Part shown: piece by piece, positions 1-9,037 of the stretch | How positions within the stretch are numbered: the stretch's first letter is position 1 | Layout of the letters: every line of letters starts with the position of its first letter | From: Paraburkholderia phenazinium | GTDB lineage: Bacteria > Pseudomonadota > Gammaproteobacteria > Burkholderiales > Burkholderiaceae | DNA: 64,000 nt | Assembly: GCF_900141745.1 (NCBI RefSeq) | Contig: NZ_FSRM01000002.1 | Span: forward strand, 558,001-622,000 | Direction: 5' to 3' | Made by a program: the position numbers and the translations under genes | Notes under the pieces: generated by a model | Databases searched by the model: none | The model's input: the letters and a program-made list of their open reading frames with translations, nothing else | What the model was told of the DNA's origin: nothing

Positions 1-479
1 GACGCATCGAGCAGATACTTCAGGTCTTTCGCGTCGGGCAGTTTGCCGATTTGCGCTGCGGCCGTTGGCGAGTCTCGAAAGTCGAGCGCTCCTGTTCTGT
101 GCGGGCCTGCGTGGGCCAGGTAGTCAGTCTCAGGCAGCGAATTCGGTTCGGCGTCGAGACTGTTTTCGATTACGCGCCGTCCCCACGAGTCGGGTGCGGC
201 GTCCCTTATGGCGCCGAAGAGAGCGAGCCCCGCCGGCGGTTCGAACGTGACAGGCTTACCTGTTCGGTTCGCTTCGGCCAGCGCCAGGCTTTCAGGGTCG
301 ACGGCAATCGCGTTTTTGCGCTCCCGGTATCGGTTTCCATATACGAAAGTTGAACGCACGGGCCTGATACCCTGCTCATAGATGGTAAGCAGGCCGGCGG
401 GAACGGCCCCACTCTCGCCGTCGAGACAGATGAAGACAGTTTTCGTCCAGTCCGTTACTTCAGAAGTCGTACGGATCAT
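1..479 (-). CDS. hipA: HipA-type serine/threonine kinase toxin, N-terminal part (cut by window edge)
   Basis: The frame stays open from an ATG at 479 to the left edge, giving about 159 residues. It begins MIRTTSEVTDWTKTVFICLD and carries the couple_hipA-type N-terminal segment, including GLALFGAIRDAAPDSWGRR and a later DYLAHAG stretch, typical of HipA N-subdomain 1. HipA family members are kinases that act as growth-arresting toxins and are held inactive by HipB; the kinase core lies outside the window. The ATG overlaps the 3' end of the antitoxin gene by 20 bases, so translation is probably coupled. AGGAG lies about 11 bases upstream of the ATG. Whether the toxin is intact cannot be judged here. 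Confidence 0.85.
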   Translation of the reverse strand, partial: MIRTTSEVTDWTKTVFICLDGESGAVPAGLLTIYEQGIRPVRSTFVYGNRYRERKNAIAVDPESLALAEANRTGKPVTFEPPAGLALFGAIRDAAPDSWGRRVIENSLDAEPNSLPETDYLAHAGPHRTGALDFRDSPTAAAQIGKLPDAKDLKYLLDA

Positions 480-801
480 CCTTTACCTTGCTCCTGCGAG
501 GCCGCTTGCGCGCCTCGGCCTTTCGTTTCGACTCCCCTACGACGTCGGCTTGCGGAAGCGACAAGGGCTCAAGCAGCCCAAGCAAGCCGGCTCGTTCCAA
601 GGCCTGAAGCCACGCCAGAAAATTGACCGACACGTCACCTCTCTCTATTCGCATCAGCGTGCTCGGACTGATGCTGGCCCTCTCTGAAAAGTCCTGTCGA
701 CTCATGTTCCGGGCAATACGAGCCGCGGAGATTGCCGAACCTAGCGCTTCGGAGCGGCGTCTCAAGTCCGGGGAGACAAATTCCTTGTTCTGGCGTCGCA
801 T
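460..801 (-). CDS. hipB: HipB-like XRE-family antitoxin and autorepressor
   Basis: This 113-residue protein has one helix-turn-helix domain (SAARIARNMSRQDFSERAS, then SPSTLMRIERGDVSVNFLAWLQAL) and a basic tail ending DDPYDF. In the HipBA family the antitoxin binds HipA and represses the operon. It lies directly upstream of hipA and overlaps it. I chose the ATG at 801 because the protein then starts at MRRQNKEFVS and the operator-like repeats lie just upstream; no Shine-Dalgarno is visible, so the transcript may be leaderless. An alternative start at 849 would put coding sequence through the operator. Confidence 0.85.
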   Translation of the reverse strand: MRRQNKEFVSPDLRRRSEALGSAISAARIARNMSRQDFSERASISPSTLMRIERGDVSVNFLAWLQALERAGLLGLLEPLSLPQADVVGESKRKAEARKRPRRSKVKDDPYDF

Positions 802-802
802 A

Positions 803-936
803 GGTCTATGTTGACAAATTAGGCGGGTTATTTGACCAACATAGACCAAATTTTACAGTTAATCAAGTTTCCAGCCCAAACAGAATTGGTCTATCCTGAC
901 TAAATATAGGCCTTATTTTGTCAACATAGACTAAAT
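803..936. promoter_or_regulatory. hipBA control region with four related operator half sites
   Basis: Copies of a GGTCTATGTTGACAAAT-like word occur in both orientations. One lies at 803-819, an inverted copy at 830-847 (ATTTGACCAACATAGACC), a degenerate one at 886-912 and an inverted one at 916-936. The first pair forms a near-perfect inverted repeat abutting the hipB start codon. Multiple palindromic sites upstream of hipB are normal for HipB autorepression, so these are probably its operators. The rest of the stretch to 1132 holds no gene I can support and probably carries the promoter of the chemoreceptor. Confidence 0.7.
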
Positions 937-1132
937 CACTCCTCCAAAATCGTCGGGGCTGGGCTTTTCATCTGCGCCCGCAGCTTGCGCTGTCCAGAGT
1001 TGTATCCCTCCCCGCTGCAAACGTTTTCGACCTCAAGAAATCACCTGATCTGCCGTAAAAAGAGCAAGGGCGCACTTTGTATCGGCGCACGGCTGCGCTC
1101 TATTCCTCTCATCTTCTTACCCGCAGAAACCC

Positions 1133-3109
1133 ATGGAACTACTCTCTTTGCGTCGCGCCAGCGTCGGGGCCAGGCTCGCCATGCTTTCGTGCACGCTGGT
1201 CGCGCTGATCTTTGCCGCGTTCACGTGGGCGCTGACCCGCTCGGCCGGCGAACAGGTGAGCGAGCAGGTGCTGGCCCGTATTGCCGAGAAAGACCGCTCG
1301 ATCGCCGCAATGATCGCCCTGTTCAACCAGGGTCTGTCAGCCGAAGTTGGCCGTTCGATGACACTATTCGCCAGTCTGCTGCCGGCCACGTACACGCTCG
1401 ACGAATCGCAGAAAGTCGACATCAACGGCGTCGCGACACCCACCATTAAAGCCGGCGACAAAGTCCTCAATATGGACTTCTCGATCCCCGACCAATTCCT
1501 GCAAAGCAGCGGCGCCATCGCCACCGTATTCGCGCGCACCGGCGACGACTTCGTGCGCGTCACCACGTCGCTGAAGAAGCAGGACGGCAGCCGGGCCATC
1601 GGCACGCTGCTCGACCGTAAAGGCCCGGCCTACGGTCTGATCGTTGCAGGCAGAACCTTCACCGGTCTCGCCACGCTGTTCGGCAAGCGTTACATCACGC
1701 AGTACCGGCCCATCACGGACGCCAGCGGCAAGGTGATCGGCGCGTTCTTCGTCGGCGTGGACGTGGGCGCGCAGATCCAGTCGGTTCAAGACGGCATCCG
1801 TCAGCTCAAGATCGGCGACAGCGGCTATTACTTCGTGCTCGACGCGTCGAACGGTGCGGACCGCGGCAAGTTACTCGTGCATCCGGCCGCCGCCGGCCAG
1901 CTCGCCGACGACACCACCGCACCGTACAAGCAGATGCTCGACATGCAGCAAGGCCAGCTCGAATACCGCTCGGCCGACGCGACACTCGGCGAGAGCTCGG
2001 CGCAAGACAAATATGTGTCGTTTGCCACGGTGCCGGAATGGCACTGGCTGGTGGGTGGGATTGCACCGCGCGATGAAGTGATGGCCGAGGTCAAAGCGAC
2101 CCGTAACCGCTTCCTGCTGATTGGCCTCGCGCTGGTCGTCGCGTTCGCCGTGGCTTTCCTGATCGCCGTGCGGCGTCTGGTAAGTCGTCCGATCGAGGAA
2201 GCCGCCAAGGCGTCCGAGCGTCTTGCCGCGGGCGATCTGAGCGTGCGGCTCGTGGATGGGAACAGCGCCCGCGCCGATGAGATCGGACGCTTGATGCTGG
2301 CGATAGACGGCATCGGCGAGGGCATCGCGCGCATTGTGGTCCAGGTGCGCAATGCGTCGTCCGACATGACGCAAGGCACCGCGAAGATCGCCACCGACAG
2401 CGGCGATATCGCCTCGCGCATCGCCGTGCAGGCGAGCAGCCTCGAAGAGACTGCCGCGAGCATGGAACAGATGACGTCGAACGTCCAGCAGAACGCGGAC
2501 CACGCCGCACAGGCCAATACACTCGTGACGAGCGCCTCTGAAGCAGCACTGGAAGGCGGCCGCGCAGTGGAACGCGTCGTCTCGACGATGGGCGACATCA
2601 CGCGCTCTTCGCAGAAAATATCCGACATCACCAGCGTGATCGAGGGCATTGCGTTTCAGACCAATATCCTCGCGCTGAATGCAGCGGTCGAAGCCGCGCG
2701 CGCCGGCGAACACGGCCGGGGATTCGCAGTGGTCGCATCCGAAGTGCGTGCACTTGCTCAACGCAGCGCTGCTGCCGTGAAGGAAATCGAAGCGCTGATC
2801 GGCGAATCGACCGCGCGGGTTCAAAGTGGCTTCAAGATCGCCGAAGAGGCGAGCGCGACGATGCATGGCATCGTTGAACGGGTCGGCCAGGTGCGCGCGA
2901 TCATGGGTGAAATTAGCGTCGCGTCGCGCGAGCAGTCGGGCGGCATCGAACAGGTGAATATCGCCGTTACGCAGATCGGCGAAGCGACCCAGCAGAACGC
3001 CGCGATTGTCGGCAACGCAGAACAGGCCGCCGCAGAACTACGCGATCAAGCCGCACGGCTCGCGCAGGTGGTGAGCGTGTTCAAGCTGGACGCAGGGCGT
3101 CGGGATTGA
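1133..3109 (+). CDS. Methyl-accepting chemotaxis protein with periplasmic Cache-type sensor
   Basis: This 658-residue protein is an inner-membrane chemoreceptor. A first membrane helix lies near residues 16-36. It is followed by a periplasmic sensor of about 290 residues ([33 protein letters not shown]) that resembles the Cache_3/Cache_2 type. A second helix lies near 325-346, then a HAMP domain and a long signalling domain with the hairpin tip [19 protein letters not shown]. No C-terminal CheR-docking pentapeptide is visible; the protein ends FKLDAGRRD. The ligand is unknown. It stands alone, with no che genes nearby, so it is an orphan receptor feeding the main chemotaxis pathway. Confidence 0.92.
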   Translation: MELLSLRRASVGARLAMLSCTLVALIFAAFTWALTRSAGEQVSEQVLARIAEKDRSIAAMIALFNQGLSAEVGRSMTLFASLLPATYTLDESQKVDINGVATPTIKAGDKVLNMDFSIPDQFLQSSGAIATVFARTGDDFVRVTTSLKKQDGSRAIGTLLDRKGPAYGLIVAGRTFTGLATLFGKRYITQYRPITDASGKVIGAFFVGVDVGAQIQSVQDGIRQLKIGDSGYYFVLDASNGADRGKLLVHPAAAGQLADDTTAPYKQMLDMQQGQLEYRSADATLGESSAQDKYVSFATVPEWHWLVGGIAPRDEVMAEVKATRNRFLLIGLALVVAFAVAFLIAVRRLVSRPIEEAAKASERLAAGDLSVRLVDGNSARADEIGRLMLAIDGIGEGIARIVVQVRNASSDMTQGTAKIATDSGDIASRIAVQASSLEETAASMEQMTSNVQQNADHAAQANTLVTSASEAALEGGRAVERVVSTMGDITRSSQKISDITSVIEGIAFQTNILALNAAVEAARAGEHGRGFAVVASEVRALAQRSAAAVKEIEALIGESTARVQSGFKIAEEASATMHGIVERVGQVRAIMGEISVASREQSGGIEQVNIAVTQIGEATQQNAAIVGNAEQAAAELRDQAARLAQVVSVFKLDAGRRD

Positions 3110-3171
3110 TCCGGAGCCCTGCCGTCCGACGTGTGCCGGGTCTGAAGCGAAACGCGAAGTTGTGAGGGTGC

Positions 3172-3825
3172 TTAGAATTCGACGTCCAGCTCATCGATCT
3201 CGTCGATTTCCTGCTGCGCGTCGGCGATCCATTGCTGCATCTCCGGCAGCGCGAGGATGCGCTGTCCGTATTCGACGATATCCGGGTCAAGCTTGACGTC
3301 ATAGGTGACAAAGCGGGTCACCACAGGTGCATACATCGCATCGGCGACACTACGTTCTCCAAACAGATAAGGGCCGCCGTATTGCTCGAGACACTCGCGC
3401 CAGATTGCGACGATCCGGTCGATGTCGGACTGCGCGCGTGCCCACACCTTGAAACCTGGAAAGTGCGCCTTGAGGTTCATGGGCAGTGCCGAGCGCAACG
3501 AACCAAACCCCGAATGCATCTCGCCGCTGATCGCCCGGCAGTGCGCCCGGGCGCGCCGGTCGTCCGGCAACAGCTTCGCATCGGGCTGCACCTCGTTGAG
3601 ATACTCGGCTATCGCCAATGTGTCCCACACCTTGATGCCGTCGTGAAACAGACAAGGCACTAGAATCGATGGCGAAAGCAGGAGCAGTTCGGCGCGCGCG
3701 CTGGGGTCATCCACCGGCATCACGATCTCTTCGAAAGGCAATCCGCTGAACTTCGTCAGCAGCCAGCCCCGCAGGGACCATGACGAATAGTTCTTGCTGC
3801 TGATGGTGAGCGTCGTATTCGCCAT
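3172..3825 (-). CDS. Glutathione S-transferase family protein
   Basis: This 217-residue cytosolic protein has a thioredoxin-fold N-terminal half (TLTISSKNYSSWSLRGWLL, PSILVPCLFHDGIKVWDTLAIAEYL) and an all-helical C-terminal half (YLFGERSVADAMYAPVVTRF). The SSWSLR stretch corresponds to the catalytic Ser region of bacterial zeta/theta-like GSTs, and the VWDTLAIAEYL segment to the glutathione gamma-glutamyl site. The Asp/Glu-rich C-terminus (QQEIDEIDELDVEF) is unusual. A strong TTAGGAGGAG precedes the ATG. The substrate cannot be read from the sequence. The gene is divergent from the PHB depolymerase gene. Confidence 0.9.
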   Translation of the reverse strand: MANTTLTISSKNYSSWSLRGWLLTKFSGLPFEEIVMPVDDPSARAELLLLSPSILVPCLFHDGIKVWDTLAIAEYLNEVQPDAKLLPDDRRARAHCRAISGEMHSGFGSLRSALPMNLKAHFPGFKVWARAQSDIDRIVAIWRECLEQYGGPYLFGERSVADAMYAPVVTRFVTYDVKLDPDIVEYGQRILALPEMQQWIADAQQEIDEIDELDVEF

Positions 3826-4051
3826 ACCAATCTCCTCCTAAGCGGGAGCCCTGTCTGTGCTGCCCATGGTGTCGGGTCGCCCTATGCACGCTGTGGTGCG
3901 TGCGCGCACCAAACCGCGGCAAAACCAGCACCCTGCTCGCAATGGTGCAAATGCTATGCCAGCGTGGGCGGGTGCCGGGCACTGCCTGGCGCATTGGCAC
4001 ACGTATTGCCTCTATTCGGGCTCCTTCCTTTTGGGCATTCGTGCGAAGGCT

Positions 4052-5443
4052 ATGAACCTGTTCGCATATCCCGCTTACCAGGCGTTTGCCGACCTGATGC
4101 TTCCGGCCCGGCACGGCGCGGCGCTTATCAATCATTCGTTGAACGCATGGCCGGCGTTCAGCGAAACGCCACACGGCCGTTCGCTACGTGCGTCTTGCGA
4201 CCTGATCACGCTGGCCGGTCTGACGCACTCGAGACCACCGTTCGAGCTGGACACCATCGAGGTGGACGGCAAGCCCATCAAGCTTGTCGAGGAAGTTGCT
4301 GCGCGCACGCCGTTCTGCTCGCTGCTGCATTTCCGCAAGGAACAGGCCCCCTCACCCGCTCAGCCGCGCGTGCTGGTGATTGCGCCGATGTCCGGCCACT
4401 TCGCGACCCTGTTGCGGGGCACCGTCAAGACGATGCTCGCCGAGCACGACGTCTACATCACCGACTGGCACAACCCGCGCGACGTCCCGTTGTCGCAGGG
4501 ACGCTTTGGCTTTGAGGAATTCGTCCAGCACATTATCGACTTCGTTGAAGCAATCGGTCCCGGTACCCATCTGCTGGCTGTTTGCCAGCCGACGGTTGCC
4601 GCCCTCGCGGCGGTGTCGCTGATGGCCGCGGACGACCATCCCGCGCAGCCCGCGAGCATGACGCTTATGGCTGGACCGCTCGATACGCGCATCAATCCGA
4701 CCAAGGTCAACGCGCTCGCCAAGAGCAAGCCGATTGAATGGTTCGAACGCAATCTGATCAGCGCGGTGCCGTTCGGCTTTGCCGGCGCACACCGCCGCGT
4801 GTATCCCGGCTTCGTGCAGCTCAACGCGTTCATGGCGATGAATCTTGGCCGTCACCTCGATTCGTTCGAGACGATGTATTACGAGCGCGCCAAAGGCGAT
4901 CCGGCCAAGGCGGACACCATCCGGATCTTCTACGAGGAATACTTCGCAACAATGGATCTGACGGCGGATTTCTATCTGGAAACCGTCGAGACCGTATTTC
5001 AACGCCATGCGTTGCCGCTGCATGAGCTGGAGGTGGGCGGACGCCTGATCGAACCGTCGAAGATTCGCCGCACGGCCTTGTTAACCGTCGAGGGTGAGAA
5101 GGACGATATCTGCGCGGTCGGCCAGACGCTCGCGGCGCAAGATATGTGCGACAAGCTTCGGCCTTATCTGAAAACCCATCATGTGCAGACGGGCGTCGGC
5201 CATTACGGGGTGTTCAACGGCCATCGTTGGGAGCGGCATATCTATCCACGTGTGCGGGCAGTGATCTACGACAACGAGCCGCGTGCGGTCGCGGTCAGCT
5301 CACGTGCACAGGCGATCCGGCCGGTGCCTGTGGCAGCGGCGCCGATTGCCGCGCCAGCCGCATCTGCTGTAACGGCGGCGGCTGCGGACGCGTCATCTTC
5401 GGGTAAAGCGTCGCTGGCATCGCCACGAAGCAACGTCGCTTGA
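4052..5443 (+). CDS. phaZ: Intracellular polyhydroxybutyrate depolymerase
   Basis: This 463-residue alpha/beta-hydrolase matches the iPhaZ1 family that mobilises intracellular poly-3-hydroxybutyrate granules. Its signature is a catalytic Cys in place of Ser in the nucleophile elbow, seen here as LLAVCQPTVAA with Cys178. Other family segments are VLVIAPMSGHFATLLRGTV, DWHNPRDVPL and VGHYGVFNG, the last carrying the probable catalytic His. I set the start at the ATG of MNLFAYPAYQAFADLM because homologues begin there; the frame is open further upstream but that part does not look coding. The last 50 or so residues are an Ala-rich tail of unknown role. A phasin gene (phaP) for the same granules lies 46 kb away. 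Confidence 0.93.
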   Translation: MNLFAYPAYQAFADLMLPARHGAALINHSLNAWPAFSETPHGRSLRASCDLITLAGLTHSRPPFELDTIEVDGKPIKLVEEVAARTPFCSLLHFRKEQAPSPAQPRVLVIAPMSGHFATLLRGTVKTMLAEHDVYITDWHNPRDVPLSQGRFGFEEFVQHIIDFVEAIGPGTHLLAVCQPTVAALAAVSLMAADDHPAQPASMTLMAGPLDTRINPTKVNALAKSKPIEWFERNLISAVPFGFAGAHRRVYPGFVQLNAFMAMNLGRHLDSFETMYYERAKGDPAKADTIRIFYEEYFATMDLTADFYLETVETVFQRHALPLHELEVGGRLIEPSKIRRTALLTVEGEKDDICAVGQTLAAQDMCDKLRPYLKTHHVQTGVGHYGVFNGHRWERHIYPRVRAVIYDNEPRAVAVSSRAQAIRPVPVAAAPIAAPAASAVTAAAADASSSGKASLASPRSNVA

Positions 5444-5510
5444 GTTGAACCGGTAGGAGACGCTTCGTTGCCTGCGCCCTACCGGCGGCCTGATACGATT
5501 TCTGCCACGT

Positions 5511-5945
5511 TCAAGCCGTTACGCCTTTCCACGGCGTGACGGCCGGGACGTCGCACGGCCCCTCCACGTCGATCGATTTGAAATCCGCAGGCGAAACAAT
5601 TTCGATGTACTCCATATCTTCGGAGTAGTCGAACAGGTAGTGAACGATGCCGGGCGCCTGATGGACGCAATCGCCGGCGGCGACAAGCGTCTCCTTCTCG
5701 CCATACATGAAGCGCGCCCAGCCCTTCAGCATGATCACAATGTGGAAATCGGCCTCATGACGGTGCCAGCCGGTGCCTTGCTCTGGTGCATGGTTCGCCT
5801 TCACGAGTTGCGCCAGAACCTTGCCTCCCGTCGCTTGCGCGATACCGAGATCGCGATAGAGAAAGAAGTCGCGCAGGCCCTGGTCCTCATACGAAGTGTC
5901 TTGCGGACGGACATGCGAAAACTGCGTGGCGAATTCGGTAGACAT
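5511..5945 (-). CDS. Cupin-domain protein
   Basis: This 144-residue single-domain cupin has the metal-binding cluster HRHEADFH and a second conserved motif near GDCVHQAPGIVHYLFDYS. The Gly-rich turns fit a small beta-barrel cupin_2 protein. The start at 5945 (MSTEFATQFSHVRP) fits cupins better than the upstream extension, which would overlap a region without coding character. It follows the flavin reductase and the 3-hydroxyacyl-CoA dehydrogenase genes on the same strand with gaps of 116 and 137 bases, so the three may share a transcript. The substrate is unknown; sensor-type and enzyme-type cupins cannot be separated by eye. Confidence 0.85.
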   Translation of the reverse strand: MSTEFATQFSHVRPQDTSYEDQGLRDFFLYRDLGIAQATGGKVLAQLVKANHAPEQGTGWHRHEADFHIVIMLKGWARFMYGEKETLVAAGDCVHQAPGIVHYLFDYSEDMEYIEIVSPADFKSIDVEGPCDVPAVTPWKGVTA

Positions 5946-6061
5946 GATCGCGCTCCAGGAAGATGAACGGGCAAGGAAAACGGCACGGTGAGCGCCGTTT
6001 TCAAGCATCAAGCGTTCCAGCTTCGCTGGTGGCTATTTTCAAACCGGCGAACCACAATGGT

Positions 6062-6676
6062 TCACGCAGTCGGACGGATCATCTGAAACATCTCGCCGAT
6101 CTGCGCATAGTCGGCGCGATAGCCCGCGCGCATGATCGGCTGGGCCGCGTGCGTGTCGAACAGACCGTCCTTGAGATAGGCATTCTGGATATGGACGCCG
6201 ACCACCTGGCCGAGGGCGAGGTAGTTATCCATCGGTGTTCCGTCGAGGGAGTTCAGGCGCACGATCTGTAGCAGCTTGCATTCGAGCGCTGCGGGCGATT
6301 CGCCGACGTGCGGCACCGAAACGCTGCGGCCCGGCACCGGCGTGAGTCCGGCGAGCTGGAATTCGTCGACCTCGGGGGCAACCGGTGCGGAGCTGCGGTT
6401 CATCTGCTCGGCAAGCGGCTTGGTGGCGAGATTCCAGACGAATTCGCCGGTTTCCTCGATATTGCCGATGCTGTCTTTGCGGCCTTCACTGCAGAAACCG
6501 ATGATGGCCGGGAAGGTCGCGAAGGCGCCAAAGAAGCTGTACGGCGCCAGGTTGAGGTGGCCGGCAGCACTGCGGGTCGAGATCCAGCCGATCAGGCGCG
6601 GAGCAACGATCGCCTTGAACGGATCGTGCTTGAGACCGTGGCCTGTGGCCGGGTCGTAGAAGTAGGTGTCGTTCAT
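6062..6676 (-). CDS. Flavin reductase-like (DIM6/NTAB family) protein
   Basis: This 204-residue protein has the FMN-binding split-barrel pattern FKAIVAPRLIGWISTRS, NLAPYSFFGAFATFPAIIGF and GEFVWNLATKPLAEQMN found in flavin reductase-like proteins of unknown substrate. Such proteins use NAD(P)H to reduce FMN or act as flavin-dependent oxidoreductases. The start at 6676 (MNDTYFYDPATGHGL) matches the usual N-terminus. Other possible starts are an ATG at 6718 and a TTG at 6817 that overlaps the upstream dehydrogenase gene; none has a good ribosome-binding site. Confidence 0.85.
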   Translation of the reverse strand: MNDTYFYDPATGHGLKHDPFKAIVAPRLIGWISTRSAAGHLNLAPYSFFGAFATFPAIIGFCSEGRKDSIGNIEETGEFVWNLATKPLAEQMNRSSAPVAPEVDEFQLAGLTPVPGRSVSVPHVGESPAALECKLLQIVRLNSLDGTPMDNYLALGQVVGVHIQNAYLKDGLFDTHAAQPIMRAGYRADYAQIGEMFQMIRPTA

Positions 6677-6813
6677 GTTGGAGGGAGCGGTTGTCTGGAA
6701 CTTTTGGGTTAATTGCATGGCTGGCGCCGGTTTCGTGTCTGGCGGCCTGGTTTGTGGAGCGGTGTCGCAAACCCTTCGGGCTTCACGGCATCGACCATCC
6801 GGATCACGGCGGA

Positions 6814-7728
6814 TCAACCGCGGCTAATCACTTTTTTGCGTCCTTCCTTCACCTGCGCCAGATGCGCATCGTCCCAATCATAAAAGCCGGCGCCGCTGCG
6901 AACGCCTACGCGCCCCACACCGACCTGCTTGCGTAAAAGATCGAGTACGTCCTCATCTTTTGCGAGTTCAGGCATCAAGTGGGAAGCGATATCGAGGAAG
7001 GTGTCGAGGCCGCCGAGGTCGGCGCCCTCGAGCGGTCCCACGACACCCCAGCGGCGTCCAAGCGAAGCCTTCACCACACGATCCACCACCTCCGGCGTCG
7101 CCGCGCCCGAGCGCACGATGTTGAGCGCCTCACGGAGCACGGCAAACTGCAGGCGGTTTCCGACAAAGCCCGGTATCGCCTTCGTCAGCACAACCGGTTC
7201 CATGCCGATGCGGCTCATCAAGGCCACCGTCTGCTGGGTAACGTACGGGTCAGTGAGCGTGCCGGGCACCACCTCGACGAGCGGAATCATATGCGGAGGA
7301 TTCCAGAAATGCGCGATCAGGAAGCGCTCTTTGTGACGCAATGGAGCGGCGAGCTGATCGGGAGTAAAGCCGCTGGTATTGCTGGCGAGAATGGTGTCGT
7401 CAGCAAGCAGTTGAGCGAGCGACGCGTAAACGCGATGCTTCAGCTCCAGTACCTCGGGGATCGCTTCGATGACGAATTGCGCGGCCGCCATCGTTTCGAG
7501 CGTAGTGTGCGTTTCGATGCGCGCGAGGGCCGCGCGCTTGGCTGCTGCATCAATGCGGCCAGCGTCGATCAGTTCGTCGAGCACCGCTTCCGCTTTGGGC
7601 GCGACGCTGGCGAGACGCGCTGCGTCGACGTCATGCACGATCGTCCGATATCCATGCAACGCGCTCTGCGTCGCAATACCCACGCCCATCAGGCCCGTGC
7701 CTACCACACCTACTACTGCGTTATCCAA
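6814..7728 (-). CDS. 3-hydroxyacyl-CoA dehydrogenase family protein
   Basis: This 304-residue NAD-dependent dehydrogenase has a Rossmann motif at the N-terminus (VGTGLMGVGIATQSALHGY with Asp after the second strand) and the catalytic His region HFWNPPHMIPLVEVVPG. The C-terminal domain has the PGFVGNRLQ segment. It could oxidise 3-hydroxybutyryl-CoA or a related 3-hydroxy acid; the length and the HFWNPP motif also fit carnitine dehydrogenase-like members. It is first in a possible operon with a flavin reductase and a cupin, an unusual trio that does not identify the substrate. Confidence 0.88.
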   Translation of the reverse strand: MDNAVVGVVGTGLMGVGIATQSALHGYRTIVHDVDAARLASVAPKAEAVLDELIDAGRIDAAAKRAALARIETHTTLETMAAAQFVIEAIPEVLELKHRVYASLAQLLADDTILASNTSGFTPDQLAAPLRHKERFLIAHFWNPPHMIPLVEVVPGTLTDPYVTQQTVALMSRIGMEPVVLTKAIPGFVGNRLQFAVLREALNIVRSGAATPEVVDRVVKASLGRRWGVVGPLEGADLGGLDTFLDIASHLMPELAKDEDVLDLLRKQVGVGRVGVRSGAGFYDWDDAHLAQVKEGRKKVISRG

Positions 7729-7910
7729 GCTGCTCTCCCGCTGGGGCGTCGATGAAAGCGTTTAAGGATAGCGCAGAGGCGGGATTTGCGACGGACGGGC
7801 TGACGTCAACCTCGCTCGCTGCCTTGTGATGGCTGTCGCATCATGGCGGCGGCTCCGGCTAGATGAGTCCAGGCGAAAGCGCCAAGAAAAGCAGAGAACA
7901 CATAGCGGAA

Positions 7911-7934
7911 ATAAAAAACCGCCCGAAGGCGGCC
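7911..7934 (-). terminator. Rho-independent terminator after the HigA-type antitoxin gene
   Basis: On the minus strand GGCCGCC-TTCG-GGCGGTT forms a tight tetraloop hairpin followed by a run of T. It lies 16 bases past the antitoxin stop codon. Confidence 0.85.
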
Positions 7935-7949
7935 TAATCACTTAGGAAG

Positions 7950-8261
7950 TCACAGTGCTTCGAGCAGTCTCAGTGTCTCTGGATGTTTCTCGACCAGCTT
8001 GATCAAAACGGCCGCTTGCGCATTGGGCTTTGCCTTTCCTTGCTCCCAATTCTGATACGTACGCTGATTAACGCGCAAACGTCGAGCCATCACCGCCTGC
8101 GATGCGTGTAGCGCCTCTCGAACAGTTCTGATTTCCTCCGGCGAAACGTCAAGTGCGTCAGGAACCTCGACGTCTACCGTGCGCAGCGTCAGTTTGCCTT
8201 CGCGTTCGCCGGCAAGTTCAGCCATGCCTTCCTTCAATTCGGCAAACAGGTTCCGCTTCAT
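7950..8261 (-). CDS. HigA-type XRE-family antitoxin
   Basis: This 103-residue protein ends in a helix-turn-helix domain (EEIRTVREALHASQAVMARRL, RVNQRTYQNWEQGKAKPNAQAA). Its N-terminal half (MKRNLFAELKEGMAELAGERE) is likely the toxin-binding part. The ATG overlaps the toxin stop codon as ATGA, giving toxin-then-antitoxin order as in HigBA and NadTS-like pairs. It should neutralise the upstream RelE-fold protein and repress the pair. Confidence 0.88.
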   Translation of the reverse strand: MKRNLFAELKEGMAELAGEREGKLTLRTVDVEVPDALDVSPEEIRTVREALHASQAVMARRLRVNQRTYQNWEQGKAKPNAQAAVLIKLVEKHPETLRLLEAL

Positions 8262-8602
8262 CGTGCACTCCGTTGCGCAATTTCGACTTCGAGCATGCGC
8301 GCCAGCTCTTTGCGCTCGTCGTTCGTTAGATCGCTCATTTCGTCTTTGTCGTAGAGCGTGAACATCCAGAATTGGAAGCCACCGACCCAATAGTAGTAAA
8401 TCACGCGCAGACCGCCACGCTTGCCCTTGTTTCGCCGCTTATCGGCAAAACGAAGCTTGCGCAGACCACCCGTGCCTCTAATGACATCTCCAGCGCCAGG
8501 CTCGGCAAGCAACTCTTCTTGCAAAAACCTGTATTCATCATCCGACAGATAGTCGCTACGATGCTTCCGGAATGCTACCAACTCGACAAAAACGGCTCTC
8601 AT
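8258..8602 (-). CDS. RelE/HigB-type toxin
   Basis: This 114-residue protein shows the RelE-fold pattern of the HigB/NadT type: SDDEYRFLQEELLAEPGAGDVIRGTGGLRKLRF, the basic KRRNKGKRGGLRVIYYYW stretch and FTLYDKDEMSDLTNDERKEL. Members of this superfamily are usually ribosome-dependent mRNA interferases. The start at 8602 (MRAVFVELVAFRKH) leaves an AT-rich palindrome just upstream as operator. It is the first gene of a two-gene operon with the antitoxin. Confidence 0.88.
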   Translation of the reverse strand: MRAVFVELVAFRKHRSDYLSDDEYRFLQEELLAEPGAGDVIRGTGGLRKLRFADKRRNKGKRGGLRVIYYYWVGGFQFWMFTLYDKDEMSDLTNDERKELARMLEVEIAQRSAR

Positions 8603-8607
8603 CTCGA

Positions 8608-8630
8608 AATATACGCTATTTGCGCATATT
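8608..8630. promoter_or_regulatory. Operator-like palindrome of the HigBA-type pair
   Basis: AATATACGC at 8608-8616 is mirrored by GCGCATATT at 8622-8630, separated by five bases. It ends six bases before the toxin start codon in an AT-rich stretch, where autorepression by the antitoxin would act. Confidence 0.6.
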
Positions 8631-8663
8631 TTAGCAATCTGGCGACCTAGGCGGAATTGCAAA

Positions 8664-8698
8664 ACGACAAAGCCGGCCCCTCATCATGAGAGACCGGC
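8664..8698 (-). terminator. Long-stem terminator after the His-rich exported protein gene
   Basis: On the minus strand GCCGGTCTCTCAT pairs with ATGAGGGGCCGGC if G-T pairs are allowed, with almost no loop. TTTGTCGTTTT follows. It lies between the 8747-9037 gene and the toxin promoter. Confidence 0.7.
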
Positions 8699-8746
8699 CT
8701 CGTCAGACCTCACATCGGCGCCAAAGGCGCCGTTACCACCGCACCA

Positions 8747-9037
8747 TTACTGACGGTGGTCGTCGTGCCGATACGGATCCCGATCGTGCGGGTGGTGACG
8801 CATCCAGTCGTCGTGCGCCCAATAACGATGGCCGTCCCAATAACGGTCGCCGTGCCAGCCGATATCGATCTGCACGCCCACCGGGATCATTCGCGGTTGG
8901 TCATAAGTTGCAACCGGGCCCGGCGCCGAAATCACGACGCGGTCTGCCTGTGCGAAAGCGCTGCCTGCGGTGAGCAATGCGCCGCCAGCTACCAGAGCGG
9001 CGAGGATGGTACGCGATGTCTTGTTCAACGTTTTCAT
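8747..9037 (-). CDS. Small exported protein, His/Asp-rich
   Basis: This 96-residue protein starts with a clear Sec signal peptide (basic start, hydrophobic core ILAALVAGGALLTAG, cleavage near SAFA-QA). The mature part has IGWHGDRYWDGHRYW and a tail dense in His, Asp and Arg (HHPHDRDPYRHDDHRQ). Such short His-rich periplasmic proteins are common in Burkholderia; metal binding is plausible but not shown. A good GGAGGT-like site precedes the start. Confidence 0.8.
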   Translation of the reverse strand: MKTLNKTSRTILAALVAGGALLTAGSAFAQADRVVISAPGPVATYDQPRMIPVGVQIDIGWHGDRYWDGHRYWAHDDWMRHHPHDRDPYRHDDHRQ

